Shown: positions 38,499 through 51,466 of the stretch, one piece after another
Layout of the letters: every line of letters begins with the position of its first letter
Numbering within the stretch: the first letter of the stretch is position 1
NCBI RefSeq assembly: GCF_029633865.1
Contig: NC_079213.1
Span: 93,188,814 to 93,252,813, forward strand
Reading direction: 5' to 3'
Source of the DNA: Lampris incognitus
Lineage: Eukaryota > Chordata > Actinopteri > Lampriformes > Lampridae
DNA length: 64,000 nucleotides
Notes under the pieces: generated by a model
What the model was told of the DNA's origin: nothing
The model's input: only the letters and a program-made list of their open reading frames with translations
Database searches by the model: none
Made by a program: the position numbers and the translations under genes

Positions 38499-40993
38499 TC
38501 GTACGTCTGGGCGCCACTCACCCTGTCCCACAGCAGAGAAAAGGTGTTGAAGTGAGAAACAAAGGGTAGAGAAGGAGGTGAGAGATCACCTTTGTGTCTT
38601 ACATGATGGTCTCTTTCCTCTGGAAATTAAGTACTATGTTGTGTTATCATAGAGGCAATAGTCTAAAGGTACAAGGGTGTATTAAATCTCAACACCCAGG
38701 GAATTCTTATCATTGATAAATGATACTTTACATTTTAGAAACTTATAAATTTGCTACATTAGGTTATTAAAAGTAATAGCCAACTAATGTTCCCATGGCA
38801 CTTAGTTTTGATTATGAGTGAATTTCTCCCACAATGAGAACTGACAATCTATTTCTGCAGACGAAATGGATTTCAGCTTTCACTGACCCTATGTTATACA
38901 TTTCACTCCATCATATAAAACCCTGTTAATCACACAACTTCTCATCATCTTATACAAACTTTTTACAATATAAACGAGAGCAGTGGCAAATTGTAGCATA
39001 TAACATGCGGATTTACACCTGTTGGCCTATCTTCTAAATCTTACTTGTACTAAAGGTTGATGAATTTTTGCACAAAATCAAGCATTTTGCTGGAATATTG
39101 CAGTACAAGTACCCTACGGTAGGTTTGACTATATGTGTCCGTGACGCCATATATACATAAACTCTCATGTTGAGTACAATAAGGACTTTAGCGGTCAGAT
39201 AATGCTGTTTTCTGTCTTGGAATAGGTACCAAGCAAGAAAAAAAAGACTCACTTTAGACTTAAATACTGGGCTGTGGTTTTGACCCACACCTTTAATAAC
39301 CAGGTATAAAATTTTAAGATATCACCCATGTGGATTAATCGCATGCAAAATGCAGCAAATATTCGCTTTGATATAAAAATACAAACCTGTATGGCAGCTA
39401 GTAAAAGACCTGCTTTAGGTGTCCATAGAATGTCAATTACTTAGTATGGCAGTAACAATGTGTAGGTCAACTTTGAAGAAAATTCAACGCCATGCATTGC
39501 AAAAAGACATGAAATTGTAAAGAGATGACAAAAACGGATGTGCCTACCTCTTTGAAATGTGAAATGAATGTGCGGCCAAGTCAAAGTTGCCGATACCTAT
39601 ATTCCACCTGTTCCTCTCAGCAGCTCGCCCTCCGACTGCTGAGCTGGTGGCTCGCACGCCTGCCCCAATCCACTACACGCACCGTTTGCACTCGTTCAAC
39701 CGGCTTGGCTTACCTCGCATCTCTCTGAATCATTTCTCAATGAGTAATCAATCCTCAGAGAAATGTTCTGATAAAGTGCAGACAAACAACAACCCCACCC
39801 CACCCCACCCCCTGCCAAGAAGCAATCACGTTTCTACGTCCGGGCTCATACACCGGTCCAGCGTGGAGAGTAGAGAGGGGGAGAGAGGGAGAGTGGCCGG
39901 GACACAGCGCAAGAGGTGGACAAGGAAGCAAAGAAAAGGGATTAGGAGAGGTTTATTAATTGGAATCCTTCCCCTTTAAGAATGACTGGCAGTTGTTTTC
40001 TGGTTAAGTAATTGTTTTAGAAGTTGTCTCCATCCACTCACACAGGGGGAGGCCTGGTCTGACGAAGCCCGGACAAGACACTCTTTCATAAAATCCATTG
40101 TTTTAAAGACAAAAGACCCACCAAAAGTTCCCACTACCCTCACATTATTCCTGCAAGGAACCTAACGACCGCACAGAGTTAACATCCAACACGAGCAGAA
40201 ATACTATATAAACAAAAGGCTGAATTTGGAAACTGGCTTAAACGTTTTGAAATTAAACAGGCATCTCTGCATTATGTTTATCCCATGTGCCAAATAGGTG
40301 ATATCGGGTGTAATCGGAGGGTTCCCAGTGTTAACAATCACTTGTCAAATTATTTGGCATTGGTGAATATGAAGGGACTGTAATAAATGTGTAAACGATG
40401 TGTAACTTGTGTGTGAGCTTTATCTTGGTTCTGCTGCACTAAGATAAACCTAATGTGGCATGCTAAATGCTGAAAAGAAATGACACTATCACCTCTGTCA
40501 ATTCCATAAAATGATAAGTGCCAGCAGTGGACAAATAATAAGACATCAGTGTAAAAAAGACAATGATTTATGATATAATAATAAAAAAAGAATCACTGAA
40601 CGTCAACTGGCAGAGTGACAGAAAGAAACCACACCTGCAATTATTGGCAATGACACCAAAACTCTTATATATAGTGACTAGTGGAAAATAAACAGTAATG
40701 ACAAACTGAATCATAAAATGGCTGAACAGTCACATTAGACATGCCAGGACGTGGAGCTCGGTATCAGCTCTTGCCAGCGGCCCAGCACTGATTTTGACAT
40801 AAAATGTGGTAATCACAGATTCACACCACGTATTCCTTCATGATCAAAGGCACGTTAGTTTGATGATTCTCAATGGACTTTGGTTGTTTTAATTGAACAT
40901 TGATGTAATGGTGATACAACAAAAAAAAACAGGTCTTTGCTACACAGACGGCATAACACTCGATGGTGTTTGGGAGCAAAAAAGAATCTTATA
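38499..40993. promoter_or_regulatory. rx upstream region
   Basis: No genes. The first kilobase is AT-rich. At about 39930-40110 (1.4-1.6 kb upstream of the start codon) there is an Otx-type GGATTA (39939-39944), a TTATTAATTGG homeodomain core (39953-39963) and a Sox-type CATTGTT (40096-40102). Otx2 and Sox2 are known to co-activate Rax through a conserved upstream element in vertebrates. The positional match makes this the best enhancer candidate in the window, but conservation was not tested. Confidence 0.4.
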
Positions 40994-41420
40994 AGAGGGG
41001 TGTCCAGGTGGTGTGGCGGTCTATTCCGTTGCCTGCCAGCACGGGCATCATTGGTTCGAATCCCTGTGTTGCCTCCAGCTTGGTTGGACGTCCCTGCGGA
41101 CACAATTGGCCGTGTCTGTGGGTGGGAAGCCGGATGTGGGTAGGTGTCCTGGTCGCTGCACTAGCGCCTCCTCTGGTCAGGGGGGGATAGTATGATCTTC
41201 CCATGCGCTACGTCCCCCTGGCAAAACTCCTCACTGTCAGGTGAAAAGAAGGGGTTGGAGACGGCACATGTATCGGAGGAAGTATGTGGGAGTCTGCAGC
41301 CCTCCCCGCATCGGCAGAGGGGGTGGAGCAATGACCAGGACGGCTCGGAAGAGTTGGTAATTGGCCGGATACAACTTGGGAGAAAAAGGGGGGGAAATAA
41401 AAAAAAAACGCAAAACAAAA
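40994..41420 (+). mobile_element. tRNA-derived SINE, complete, with 9-bp target duplication
   Basis: The element is flanked by direct repeats AATCTTATA at 40985-40993 and 41421-41429. The head has Pol III promoter boxes: TGGTGTGGCGG (A-box-like, about 41009) and GGTTCGAATCC (B-box, 41053-41063). The tRNA-unrelated body follows, and the tail is A-rich from about 41380. A truncated relative is at 420-780. Confidence 0.85.
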
Positions 41421-41429
41421 AATCTTATA

Positions 41430-42039
41430 CGATATAAGGTAGAAACAACAGTACTGGCATATTATCAGTCAGAGGTCGGCTTTTGACCAGTTGGTATGTG
41501 AACATCGTTTCTGTAAATGCTATGGTACAGAATTGTCTGTTAGCAGCTTTGAAGTTGGAGGGTTACCCTGGCTTGGCAAGGTAACTGTTACAGAGCTCAG
41601 ACATGTCTCTAATGACACTAAAGAGATTTTCTGTGACTCCATAAAATCTAAAAATAAAGTCTTAAAAAAGACTAAGAATGGCCAGCTGATTATCTTTGGC
41701 CAGATTGAAATCCGTAATCAGGTTTAACTTTTCATGTCTAAAAAATGTGGAACTCAGTATAATAAAACATTCAGCAATGTTTTATTTGTAAATGACTAAT
41801 ATTGTGTATTTTCTGTACCTTTATCTAACTATTCTCAGTTGTCCTAAGAACTTTGAGAGAGCGGTCTATTCCTTTTTAATATTCATGAGCTTATGTTGAG
41901 CGTACAAGCAATGATGGGCGGGGTTTCAGTTTGATGATTTGATCTGATTGGCTGTATGTAAATGAGTGTGTCTGACGACATCATGAGTGTTGGAAATATT
42001 GGCCGAGAGACGCTGAATTACGGGGAGCTTAATTTAAAT
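41430..42039. other. Interval between SINE and Tc1 element C
   Basis: A 78-codon open frame at 41491-41727 (plus) shows no family features and no splice context. I do not call a gene. Nothing else was recognised. Confidence 0.4.
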
Positions 42040-43527
<1,488 letters not shown>

Positions 43528-43969
43528 CATATTTTCAGTTGAAAAGGACAATACAAAATGAATGATGAGTCAAGTAATAAGTGATGTTTGAAAATATTGG
43601 CGCTTCAATTTTGTTGGATGTTTGCTGCGGGAGGAAAAAGGCAAGGGACAAACAGAAAAACAGAGAATCGTGAGGAAGCAAAAGTCACAAACATAGTGAC
43701 TAATTTCATCTAAACTGGATTGAAGGGACTCATTTTATTTGGGTAAATGGGTCCGAGCTGACACATTTCAAAATAAGAGAACCGATGATGTCTCTCCTTG
43801 TTTTGAATGCTCAAAGAAAATGTGAGGTGTTTTTCTTTTTCCTATTCAGAATGCGTGTGACAGCCAAGGAATCAACCCTAGGTTATCCCTATGTAATATC
43901 AGAGGTATATTTGACCGACCTCATTTAAAGAAAATAGGTCTATGTTACGTCTTAGTTATGGCTCTATAA
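43528..43969. other. Short interval between Tc1 C and hAT element 1
   Basis: No features recognised. Confidence 0.4.
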
Positions 43970-44541
43970 CAGGAATGGGCAACTTTGATGATAGAGGCCA
44001 CAAAAAATGTTATCCTCACTACCAGAGGGCCAGATTGTAACCGTGCACTTCCACCAGTGCGATACTGTAACCCCATCACTCAATTAACCAATTATAGCTA
44101 CTAATTTCATGAAAAGAATAAAATATATACCGGTAATCAAAGTTTATTATACCTACATTTCTCCTTAATGAGTTTGACGCAGAAGCAAAACGTCCACATT
44201 CCTGAGTGATATACCGTTATTTCAGTGCAATGGGGTCTCAAAAATCGTCATTCAATAATGGTACACAAGCTAACATTCACATTAAGTGCAACAACTAATA
44301 TTCATGTGTGTAGTGTATTTCTACTCTGCCCTCCCATGACATGTTTCAAATAAACATGCATTAAGCTCAAAATGGTAAAATGGTAAATGGACTGCATTTT
44401 ATATAGCGCTTTTCTAGTCTACTGACCACTCAAAGCACTTTTTTACAATGTATGTCTCACATTCACCCATTCACACACACATTCATACACTGGTGAAGCC
44501 ACTGAAGCTCACCCACAGGTGGATCAGTATAATGTTCTGTC

Positions 44542-46507
44542 TTAATGAGACACTTGTGGCCTCTCCTGGTGGCGTACAATTGACTGAATGTCAATGTCAA
44601 TATTTGCGCATCCAATCTGCATGAGCTGGAACAGAGTTTCATCTGTCAGCCTGTTTCTCTCTTTTGACTTGATGTGCTTCATTGTTGAGAAGCTGCTCTC
44701 GCAGATGTAAGTGCTCCCAAACATGCTGGCCATTGAGAGTGCAAAATCCCTGGGGAGTGGAAAGCAGGACTCGGGTAGTAGTCTCCAAAATGAAAATTCT
44801 CTCTCATTGCACTTTGCTTGAAAGAAGGAGTCTGACTGTAGTTCATAAAGTTCAAGCTGCAACTCTGGGGGTTGCTCACTGACAGCAGCAGAGAGGGGGT
44901 CAGTGAATAACGCAGTTCGTGGCTGCATGGTGTGGAAATCTTGAAAGCGTTCCTTGAACTGCGGCTGCAGTGTTTCTTTGTCAGTTCTGTACTCGAGAAA
45001 TGTTTTCTAATATGCGGGGTTCATCTTTGCGCATCTTTTCACAGGTAGGAAAGTGTGCCAAATTTGGATGGTCAGATGAAAAGCCTTCTTTGAACAGGAT
45101 TAATTTATGCTTAAATGCATTCATGTGTGCATAGAGATCCGACACAGGTTGGCCTCTTCCCTGCAACTGCATATTAAGGTGATTAAGATGCGAGGTAATA
45201 TCTGCAAAGAAGGCTATGTTGCAGAGAAAATCTGTATCCCTGAGTTTACTCCAGTAAGCACTTGTATCACATCGAATGCTGTCCTTCAGGAACACTGGGT
45301 TTTCAGTGTGCAGCGCAAAAAAACCCTCTCCAAGCACTTCCCGCGGCTCATCCATCCGAGCTCAGTGTGCATCTGTAAATCCCCTTAAGTGGCACTCACT
45401 TCATCAAAAAAGGCTACAAACTTCCTATGATTGAGAGACCTGTTCCCCCCTTGAATGAGATTGGTAACCTTGGTAACTAAATCCATGACATGGCTGAAGT
45501 TGATTGTCTTGGCAGAGGGCCTCCTGTAAAATCAAAATGAAATAGGATTTAGCCTATGATAAAATTCAAAGGAATTGAATCGAGTTGCACTCGATTCAAT
45601 TCCTTTGGATAACCATGACCTGGATGAATGAGAACATCCACAGACCTATGATAAAAATTCTCACAAAGAAAACCCACATTTATAACCACGTATTAATTAG
45701 CTAGCAATAACGTTACCCACCTGATGTATGATGCAGTGCAATATTTGACAGTCAGTGCAGCCCTGTTGGAGGAAGCTGGTGAATCCAGTGCGTCTTCCTT
45801 GCATTGACGGTGCGCCATTGGTAACAACAGTTGAAATCTTGTCAAAGCCCCCATGCTCACAACACGTTTAATGTCGTTAAAAACATCCTTGCCCTTGGTA
45901 GTGTCATGCAAAGACACCAATTTCAATAACTCCTCATGCTCTTCAAATGAATTGTCAATGGCTCGTATAAATGAGAAGCTGGCTAACATCCATCACATCT
46001 GTACTCTCATCCAATGCTAAGGAGAAGTACTTGCAGTCATGCATGACTTGCTTTAGCTTTCCCTCGACATGATTTTGAATGTCAAAAATACTTCGCGTCA
46101 CTGTGCAACAGGACAGAGAGACCTTTTCAAAGTTCTTAGCCATATTATCATCTCCAAAAGCTTTAGCCATCTCAACTGCACATAGCTTCACTGTTTCGCC
46201 ATCTGACAAGTGCTTCTTTGCTTTAGCAAGCTCAAGGGAAACAGCATAAGACGCCTTGAGAGGGGACTCCTGGAAAGACGTGGCTTTGGTAAAAAGGCTC
46301 TGTATCTTTCCTTTGAGGTCAGCGATGATAGCGGTTGTGGCACCTCCGGTGTACATGCCATTTTGTCTTTGTGTGTGGTATTGTAGTGCTGACTCAAATT
46401 GAAATCCTTCATGGCTGATTTTGTTTCCATGCACACTAAACACATACGTAGGTTTGCCTTTGAATTCTGCAAAAAGATATTCTGTTTCCCTTCTTGCCTG
46501 GAAGACA
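44542..46507 (-). pseudogene. hAT transposase (GTF2IRD2/ZBED5-like), multiply broken
   Basis: Pieces in order on the minus strand: a BED-like finger (MCLVC, then LSQHYNTTH, near 46440-46370), the start of the catalytic core (KYFSLALDESTDVMDVSQL near 46020), KLVSLHDTTKGKDVFNDIKR near 45915, LKDSIRCDTSAYWSKLRDTD near 45280, and the C-terminal dimerisation segment ending YICESSFSTMKHIKSKERNR and PQVSH at 44542. The frame is interrupted several times, including a 95-bp insertion with a hairpin near 45552-45660. The match is to the domesticated or transposon hAT group that also gave rise to ZBED5, FAM200 and GTF2IRD2. Here the terminal repeats and decay indicate a plain transposon remnant, not a host gene. 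Confidence 0.8.
45568..45606. repeat. Perfect hairpin, 18-bp stem and 3-nt loop
   Basis: AAAGGAATTGAATCGAGT at 45568-45585 is followed by TGC and then by its exact reverse complement at 45589-45606. Short near-direct repeats (CCTATGATAAAATTC-like) lie on both sides, near 45552 and 45647. Confidence 0.9.
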
Positions 46508-47730
46508 TACACTCACTGGCCACTTTATTAGGTACACCTTGCTAGTACCGGGTTAGACCCCCTTTTGCCTTCAGAACTGCCTTAATCCTTCGTGGCATAG
46601 ATTCAACAAGGTACTGGAAACATTCCTCAGAGAGTTTGGTCCATATTGACAAGATAGCATCACGCAGTTGCTGCAGATTTGTCGGCTGCACATCCATGAT
46701 GCAAATCTCCTGGTCCACCACATCCCAGAGGTGCTCTATTGGATTGAGATCTGGTGACTGTGGAGGCCATTTGAGTACAGTGAACTCATTGTCATGTTCA
46801 AGAAACCAGTCTGAGATGATTCGAGCTTTATGACATGGCGCGTTATCCTGCTGGAAGTAGCCATCAGAAGATGGAACACTGTGGTCATAAAGGGATGGAC
46901 ATGGTCAGCAACAATACTCAGGTAGGCTGTGGCGTTGACATGATGCTCAATTGGTACTAAGGGGCCCAAAGTGTGCCAAGAAAATATCCCCCACACCATT
47001 ACACCACCACCACCAGCCTGAACCGTTGATACAAGGCAGGATGGATCCATGCTTTCATGTTGCTGACGCCAAATTCTGACCCTACCATCCGAATGTCGCA
47101 GCAGAAATCGAGACTCATCAGACCAGGCAACGTTTTTCCAATCTTCTATTGTCCAATTTTGGTGAGCCTGTGCGAATTGTAGCCTCAGTTTCCTGTTCTT
47201 AGCTGACAGGAGTGGCACCCGGTGTGGTCTTCTGCTGCTGTAGCCCATCTGCATCAAGGTTCGACGTGTTGTGCGTTCAGAGATGCTCTTCTGCATACCT
47301 CGGTTGTAATGAGTGGTTATTTGAGTTACTGTTGCCTTTCCATCAGCTCGAACCAGTCTGGCCATTCTCCTCTGACCTCTGGCATCAACAAGGCATTTTC
47401 GCCCACAGAACTGCCGCTCACTGGATATTTTCTCTTTTTCGGACCATTCTCTGTAAACCCTAGAGATGGTTGTGCGTGAAAATCCCAGTAGATCAGCAGT
47501 TTCTGAAATACTCAGACCAGCCCGTCTGGCACCAACAACCATGCCACGTTCAAAGTCACTTAAATCACCTTTCTTCCCCATTCTGATGCTCGGTTTGAAC
47601 TGCAGCAGATCGTCTTGACCATGTCTATATGCCTAAATGCATTGAGTTGCTGCCATGTGATTGGCTGATTAGAAATTTGCGTTAACGAGCAGTTGGACAG
47701 GTGTGCCTAATAAAGTGGCCGGTGAGTGTA
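46508..47730 (-). mobile_element. Tc1-like DNA transposon B, copy 2 (full length, inside hAT element 1)
   Basis: Same family as 29131-30354. TA duplications lie at 46508-46509 and 47729-47730, with CACTCACTGGCCACTTTATT at the left end and its imperfect inverse at the right end. It interrupts hAT element 1, so it is younger than that element. Confidence 0.95.
46565..47581 (-). pseudogene. Tc1-like transposase (copy 2), one frameshift
   Basis: DD34E transposase starting at ATG 47581 with an intact N-terminus (MGKKGDLSDFERG). The frame stays open through the first catalytic D (AWSDESRF). It is then lost near 46873-46876, where copy 1 has GATGGGAACA and this copy has GATGGAACA, a 1-nt deletion. 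The downstream part, including QQDN and LNPIEHLWD-type sequence, persists in another frame. Up to that point its protein differs from copy 1 at only seven residues by direct comparison (for example RADG/RADR and ESMD/ESLD). The two copies therefore carry different single lesions. Confidence 0.88.
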
Positions 47731-48068
47731 GTTCTCTAGGTCAGGTTTTCTTTCTTTCTTTCTTTTTTCTTTTTTTTTTTGCCGCTCATGGCTCTCCTCA
47801 TCACGTGTCGTTGTGCGGAAGAGGCCCGCCGAGACCAAGACGAGACCATGTGCCAGCAGTTGCTTGGCTACAGGCCTCTTGTGTGTCCCTCTATCAGTGG
47901 ACAGTATAATTACAATTGGGATTCGGTTCAAATGTGGTGAAATGGCCCGCTTGCTTCCAACACCCGTGAAACCAAAAATGTATTGATATTTGGAAATTGA
48001 TCCGCGGGCCGTGCTGAGTGAGGACCGGGGTCGAATGTGGCCTGTGGGCCGCCAGTTGCCCATGTCTG

Positions 48069-49105
48069 CATAAGTTTTGTTCATATTATTGTTCCTATTG
48101 TCCTTGACAACACATTATGCTTTCAGATTAAATGGCTTGACCCAGGAGGAAGTGAATCAACAGAAGTTGGGACTGACTTGGGATCAAATTCTGCTCACAC
48201 ACCTTGGTGATAATGGCAAAACTTATTCTTAGATAAGCCTCTTGGTTTAGCTCATTCTACTCCTCGAAACACTTAAGTATTTGACACAATTATGTCACCA
48301 TTATTTTCACAATGGTAAATAACATGGCTGAAAGAAACAAGTCTTATGAGTATTATAGAAGTATTATTTTAATCCATTTCCAATGAGGCGCTTTGGATAT
48401 GAATGTCAGAGATAGGAGTTAGAGACCTTCTCTCGCCAATCAAGGGAGGCAAAAAGCTCATTAATATCTTACCTCTCAAAATGAAGATGTCTAATGTGAA
48501 CATATACTTGATGTTGTTAGTGACTACCATTCTAACTTTAAATGTTCCAGGAAGTATTTATCTTGTTTTTCTAATTACTTAAAAGCTCTTATTTGGGATA
48601 ACCTGAAGACAATGTAATCTTTTAACACCATATAGCTGTCAAAACACAATCTGGTATGGATGCCCCACTGAAACCAAGTGTGGGTGGCTCTACTGAAAAG
48701 GCCTAAAGCGTGATTTATGCTTAAACATTGATGCATTTGTGAGCATGTACGACACAAAGACAGTGAGGTGCACATAGGTGTATGCCTTCACACCTGATCA
48801 TAGTGCTGGAGTGCGAACAAGTGTACAAAACCAAATCGCACGGGACTAACTACGTAGACAAGGAAACAAGGAAAATAAAAGAACAAAATGAACTCATCAC
48901 CGTTGGTATGAATTGTTCACATCTGCAGCACAGTGAGTCTTTGCTATGCAGAAACAAGCCTGTTTCAACCTTAACCTTGGCTCGCATGGGCTCATGGTAA
49001 CACGTAGCACAACTTTTAAAATCTCAACAGCACATAAATCCCATCATACATGACACACTAATACGATCAGCTGAGCAGAACTGAAAGAGACAATGTAGCC
49101 TACCA
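48069..49105. other. Interval between hAT element 1 and the RTE LINE
   Basis: No gene, repeat or structure recognised. Confidence 0.4.
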
Positions 49106-49750
49106 TCTACAACTACTACTACTATTACTACTACCACTACTTTCGGCTTCTACCATTAGGGGTTGCCATGTGGATCATTCGTTTCCATCTCTCCCTGTCC
49201 TCTGCATCTTCCTCTGTCACACCAGCCATCTGCATATCCTCCCTCACCACATCCAGAAACCTCCTCTTTGGCCTTCCACTTTTCCTCTTGCCTGGCAGCT
49301 CCATATTCAGCATCCTTCTCCCAATACACCCAGCATCTCTCCTCCACACATGTCTAAACCATCTCAGTCTTGCCTTTCTTGCTTTGTCTCCAAACTGTCC
49401 AACCTGAGCTGTACATTCCTAACTTGTCCTTCTTCATCATTCCCAACAAAAATCTTAGCATCTTCAACTCTGCCACCTCCAGCCCCGCCTCCTGTCTTTT
49501 TGTCAGTGCCATCGTCTCCAAACCATGCAACATAGCTGGTCTCACAACCATCTTGTAAACCTTCCCTTTAACTCTTGCTGGTACCCTTCTGTCGCAAATC
49601 ACTCCTAACACTCTTCTCCACCCACCTCACCCTGCCTGCACTCTCTTCTTCACCTCTCTTCTGCACTCCCTATTACTTTGAACAGCTGACCCCAAGTATT
49701 TAAACTCATCCGCCTTCGTCACCTCTACTCCATGCATCTTCACCTCACAT
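49106..49750 (-). mobile_element. RTE-type LINE, 3' end
   Basis: On the minus strand this encodes the end of the LINE polyprotein: RVPARVKGKVYKMVVRPAML near 49590, ELKMLRFLLGMMKKDKLG, then GKRKSGRPKRRFLDVVRED near 49290. A short 3' UTR follows (CTTTCGGCTTCTACCATTAG on the plus strand at 49140), ending in an ACT-type microsatellite at about 49106-49140. A simple-repeat tail rather than poly(A) is usual for RTE-clade elements. The copy is strongly 5'-truncated and frameshifted. Confidence 0.75.
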
Positions 49751-50771
49751 CAGCCAACATAGCCTACCATAAGAACTATTATTAAAAGAATCACGTATAC
49801 CTGGGTTTTAGATAAATCTGATTTTGTTCTATGTGCTGTAAACCATTTTATAAAATACGAAATATTGCCTTTATTGACTGCTCCTTCAAATTGGGATACT
49901 GGTTTTGATGTAAACTTACTTATTGTGTGACAGCAAGCACAGTACCATGCAGTTCAGGTAAGGACAGGTGTTCGTGCTTTAAACCCTTGTAATGGAGCCA
50001 TGCTCGCTCACATGCAAACAAGGCCCTGTGTAGAGGACAGGAAAACAGAGGTGTAAAAACCAGGTCCAAAAAGTAAAAGTCCAAACCATGTATTTTCTCC
50101 ATTCATGCACTACACCAGCAGATTCTAGTCAACACCACTCCTCAACTAGGTAGGGAAAACTAGCTAATAAAATCAGCTGGTTTAGTAACATTGTTGGAAC
50201 AAATACACGGTTTGGACATTTACTTTCTGGACCTGGTTTTTACAAAACTGCGGGAAAATAACCTGGAAATCACAGGATGGCTTCCTGCCCACCTTTACTT
50301 AACACCTAGTAATAGCAAAAACAAACCAAGGTGAAGCTATGGTACACACTTAATCTGAAATCCAGAAATCCTGTCAGGTCTCTCTGCACAACAATAGATA
50401 AGCCTACACATTCAAGCTGATAAAGGAGAGGTGAAGCTTTTGGTACATTTCTGTTATGATCAGTTGAGGTGGACCCAAATGCAGACACAGACAATGGAAT
50501 TAAGTAATCTAAAAGGGGTATACTGTAGGAATAAAGGGGAATGAGGATGGCAGGCAAGGCGGAAGGTAGAGAGGTGATGGTGGTTAGCAAGTTGAGCTGA
50601 GCAGGACAGGTGGACGACGGAGTGAGCATGGCTGGCTGAGGAGAAGCAGAGCCGGTCCTGACCTCCCTGAGGCCCTAAGCAAAATTCTGCCAAGGGGCCT
50701 TCCTATCTGACCCGTGAGCCCCTTGCCACAGTTACACCTGACACCCGAGTGCTCCCAGTGCTGTCAGTCTA
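49751..50771. other. Interval between LINE and MITE
   Basis: No exon, RNA gene or known repeat recognised. Confidence 0.4.
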
Positions 50772-51013
50772 ATGCCCCTTTTCCACTACATGGTACTGGC
50801 TCAACTCGACTCGACTCGCAGATTGTCATTTTCCATTACCGTAATAGTACCCCCTCAGTGTAGCTGGTCTGCACTGATTTTGGTACCCACTCCAGTTTTT
50901 TTGGAACTTCGACAAAGGTGGTAACAGTTACCAAAAGGCCAGTACCTTCCAGTCATAGAAAACGAAAAAGTCGAGTCGAGTTGAGTCGGTACCATGTAGT
51001 GGAAAAGGGGCAT
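50772..51013. mobile_element. Palindromic MITE with about 45-bp terminal inverted repeats
   Basis: The left end ATGCCCCTTTTCCACTACAT is mirrored at the right end (ATGTAGTGGAAAAGGGGCAT). Pairing continues inward through GGTAC and a GACTCAACTCGACTCGAC-type repeat. The element is about 242 bp with no coding capacity. This end sequence is common in fish. The parent superfamily and the target duplication could not be settled. Confidence 0.75.
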
Positions 51014-51090
51014 AAGAATAAGTAGACCTATGGCCGCTCTGATGGCCGTTCATGCAACCCGCTTGTCATGTGGCTGGGAGGTTCGTATCC

Positions 51091-51414
51091 CAGACTTTTT
51101 TCAGCCAAGGCACCCTTTTTAAGTGCCTAAAATCTCAAGGCACCCCAGTGTAAAAATATAGCTAAAAACGACACTGCATCCCTCTATTAGTGCAAATATC
51201 CTTTTTTATTTTTAGGGGACGGCGTGTATCAATGAACAGATAGGCAGACAGATAATAAGGTGGGTAAAGAGATAACATCCCTCCAGAATAAAAAATAAAG
51301 TGTCAAAATAAGTCCTTCAAACTGCCATCCCCTTCCCAGCATAATGAAGTGACAGGAACTTCACACAAAGAAATGGCAGGAACACTCCCATCTGTACTCT
51401 TCCATCCAGCCTCT

Positions 51415-51466
<52 letters not shown>

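Larger units (their letters stand above)
43970..48068 (-). mobile_element. hAT-family DNA transposon 1, decayed, interrupted by Tc1 copy 2
   Basis: The ends are imperfect inverted repeats: CAGGAATGGGCAACT at 43970 and, reversed from 48068, CAGACATGGGCAACT. Both fit the CAG..GGGCAACT ends of Charlie/ZBED-like hAT elements. I do not see a convincing 8-bp target duplication. The transposase is on the minus strand. A Tc1 element (46508-47730) is inserted upstream of its first conserved zinc finger. A common fish repeat (GTAAATGGACTGCATTTTAT at 44383) lies in the 3' part. Confidence 0.75.

Noticed and set aside
38212-38550. 112-codon plus-strand frame
   Set aside because: It is the antisense shadow of rx exon 1.
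39587-39979. 130-codon plus-strand frame upstream of rx
   Set aside because: Low-complexity basic and proline-rich translation with no family match; the region looks regulatory instead.
41491-41727. 78-codon plus-strand frame
   Set aside because: No domain, no splice context and chance length in AT-rich DNA.
44542-46512. A domesticated ZBED/GTF2IRD2-like host gene
   Set aside because: It has multiple frame breaks, hAT terminal repeats on both sides and an inserted Tc1. It is a transposon remnant.
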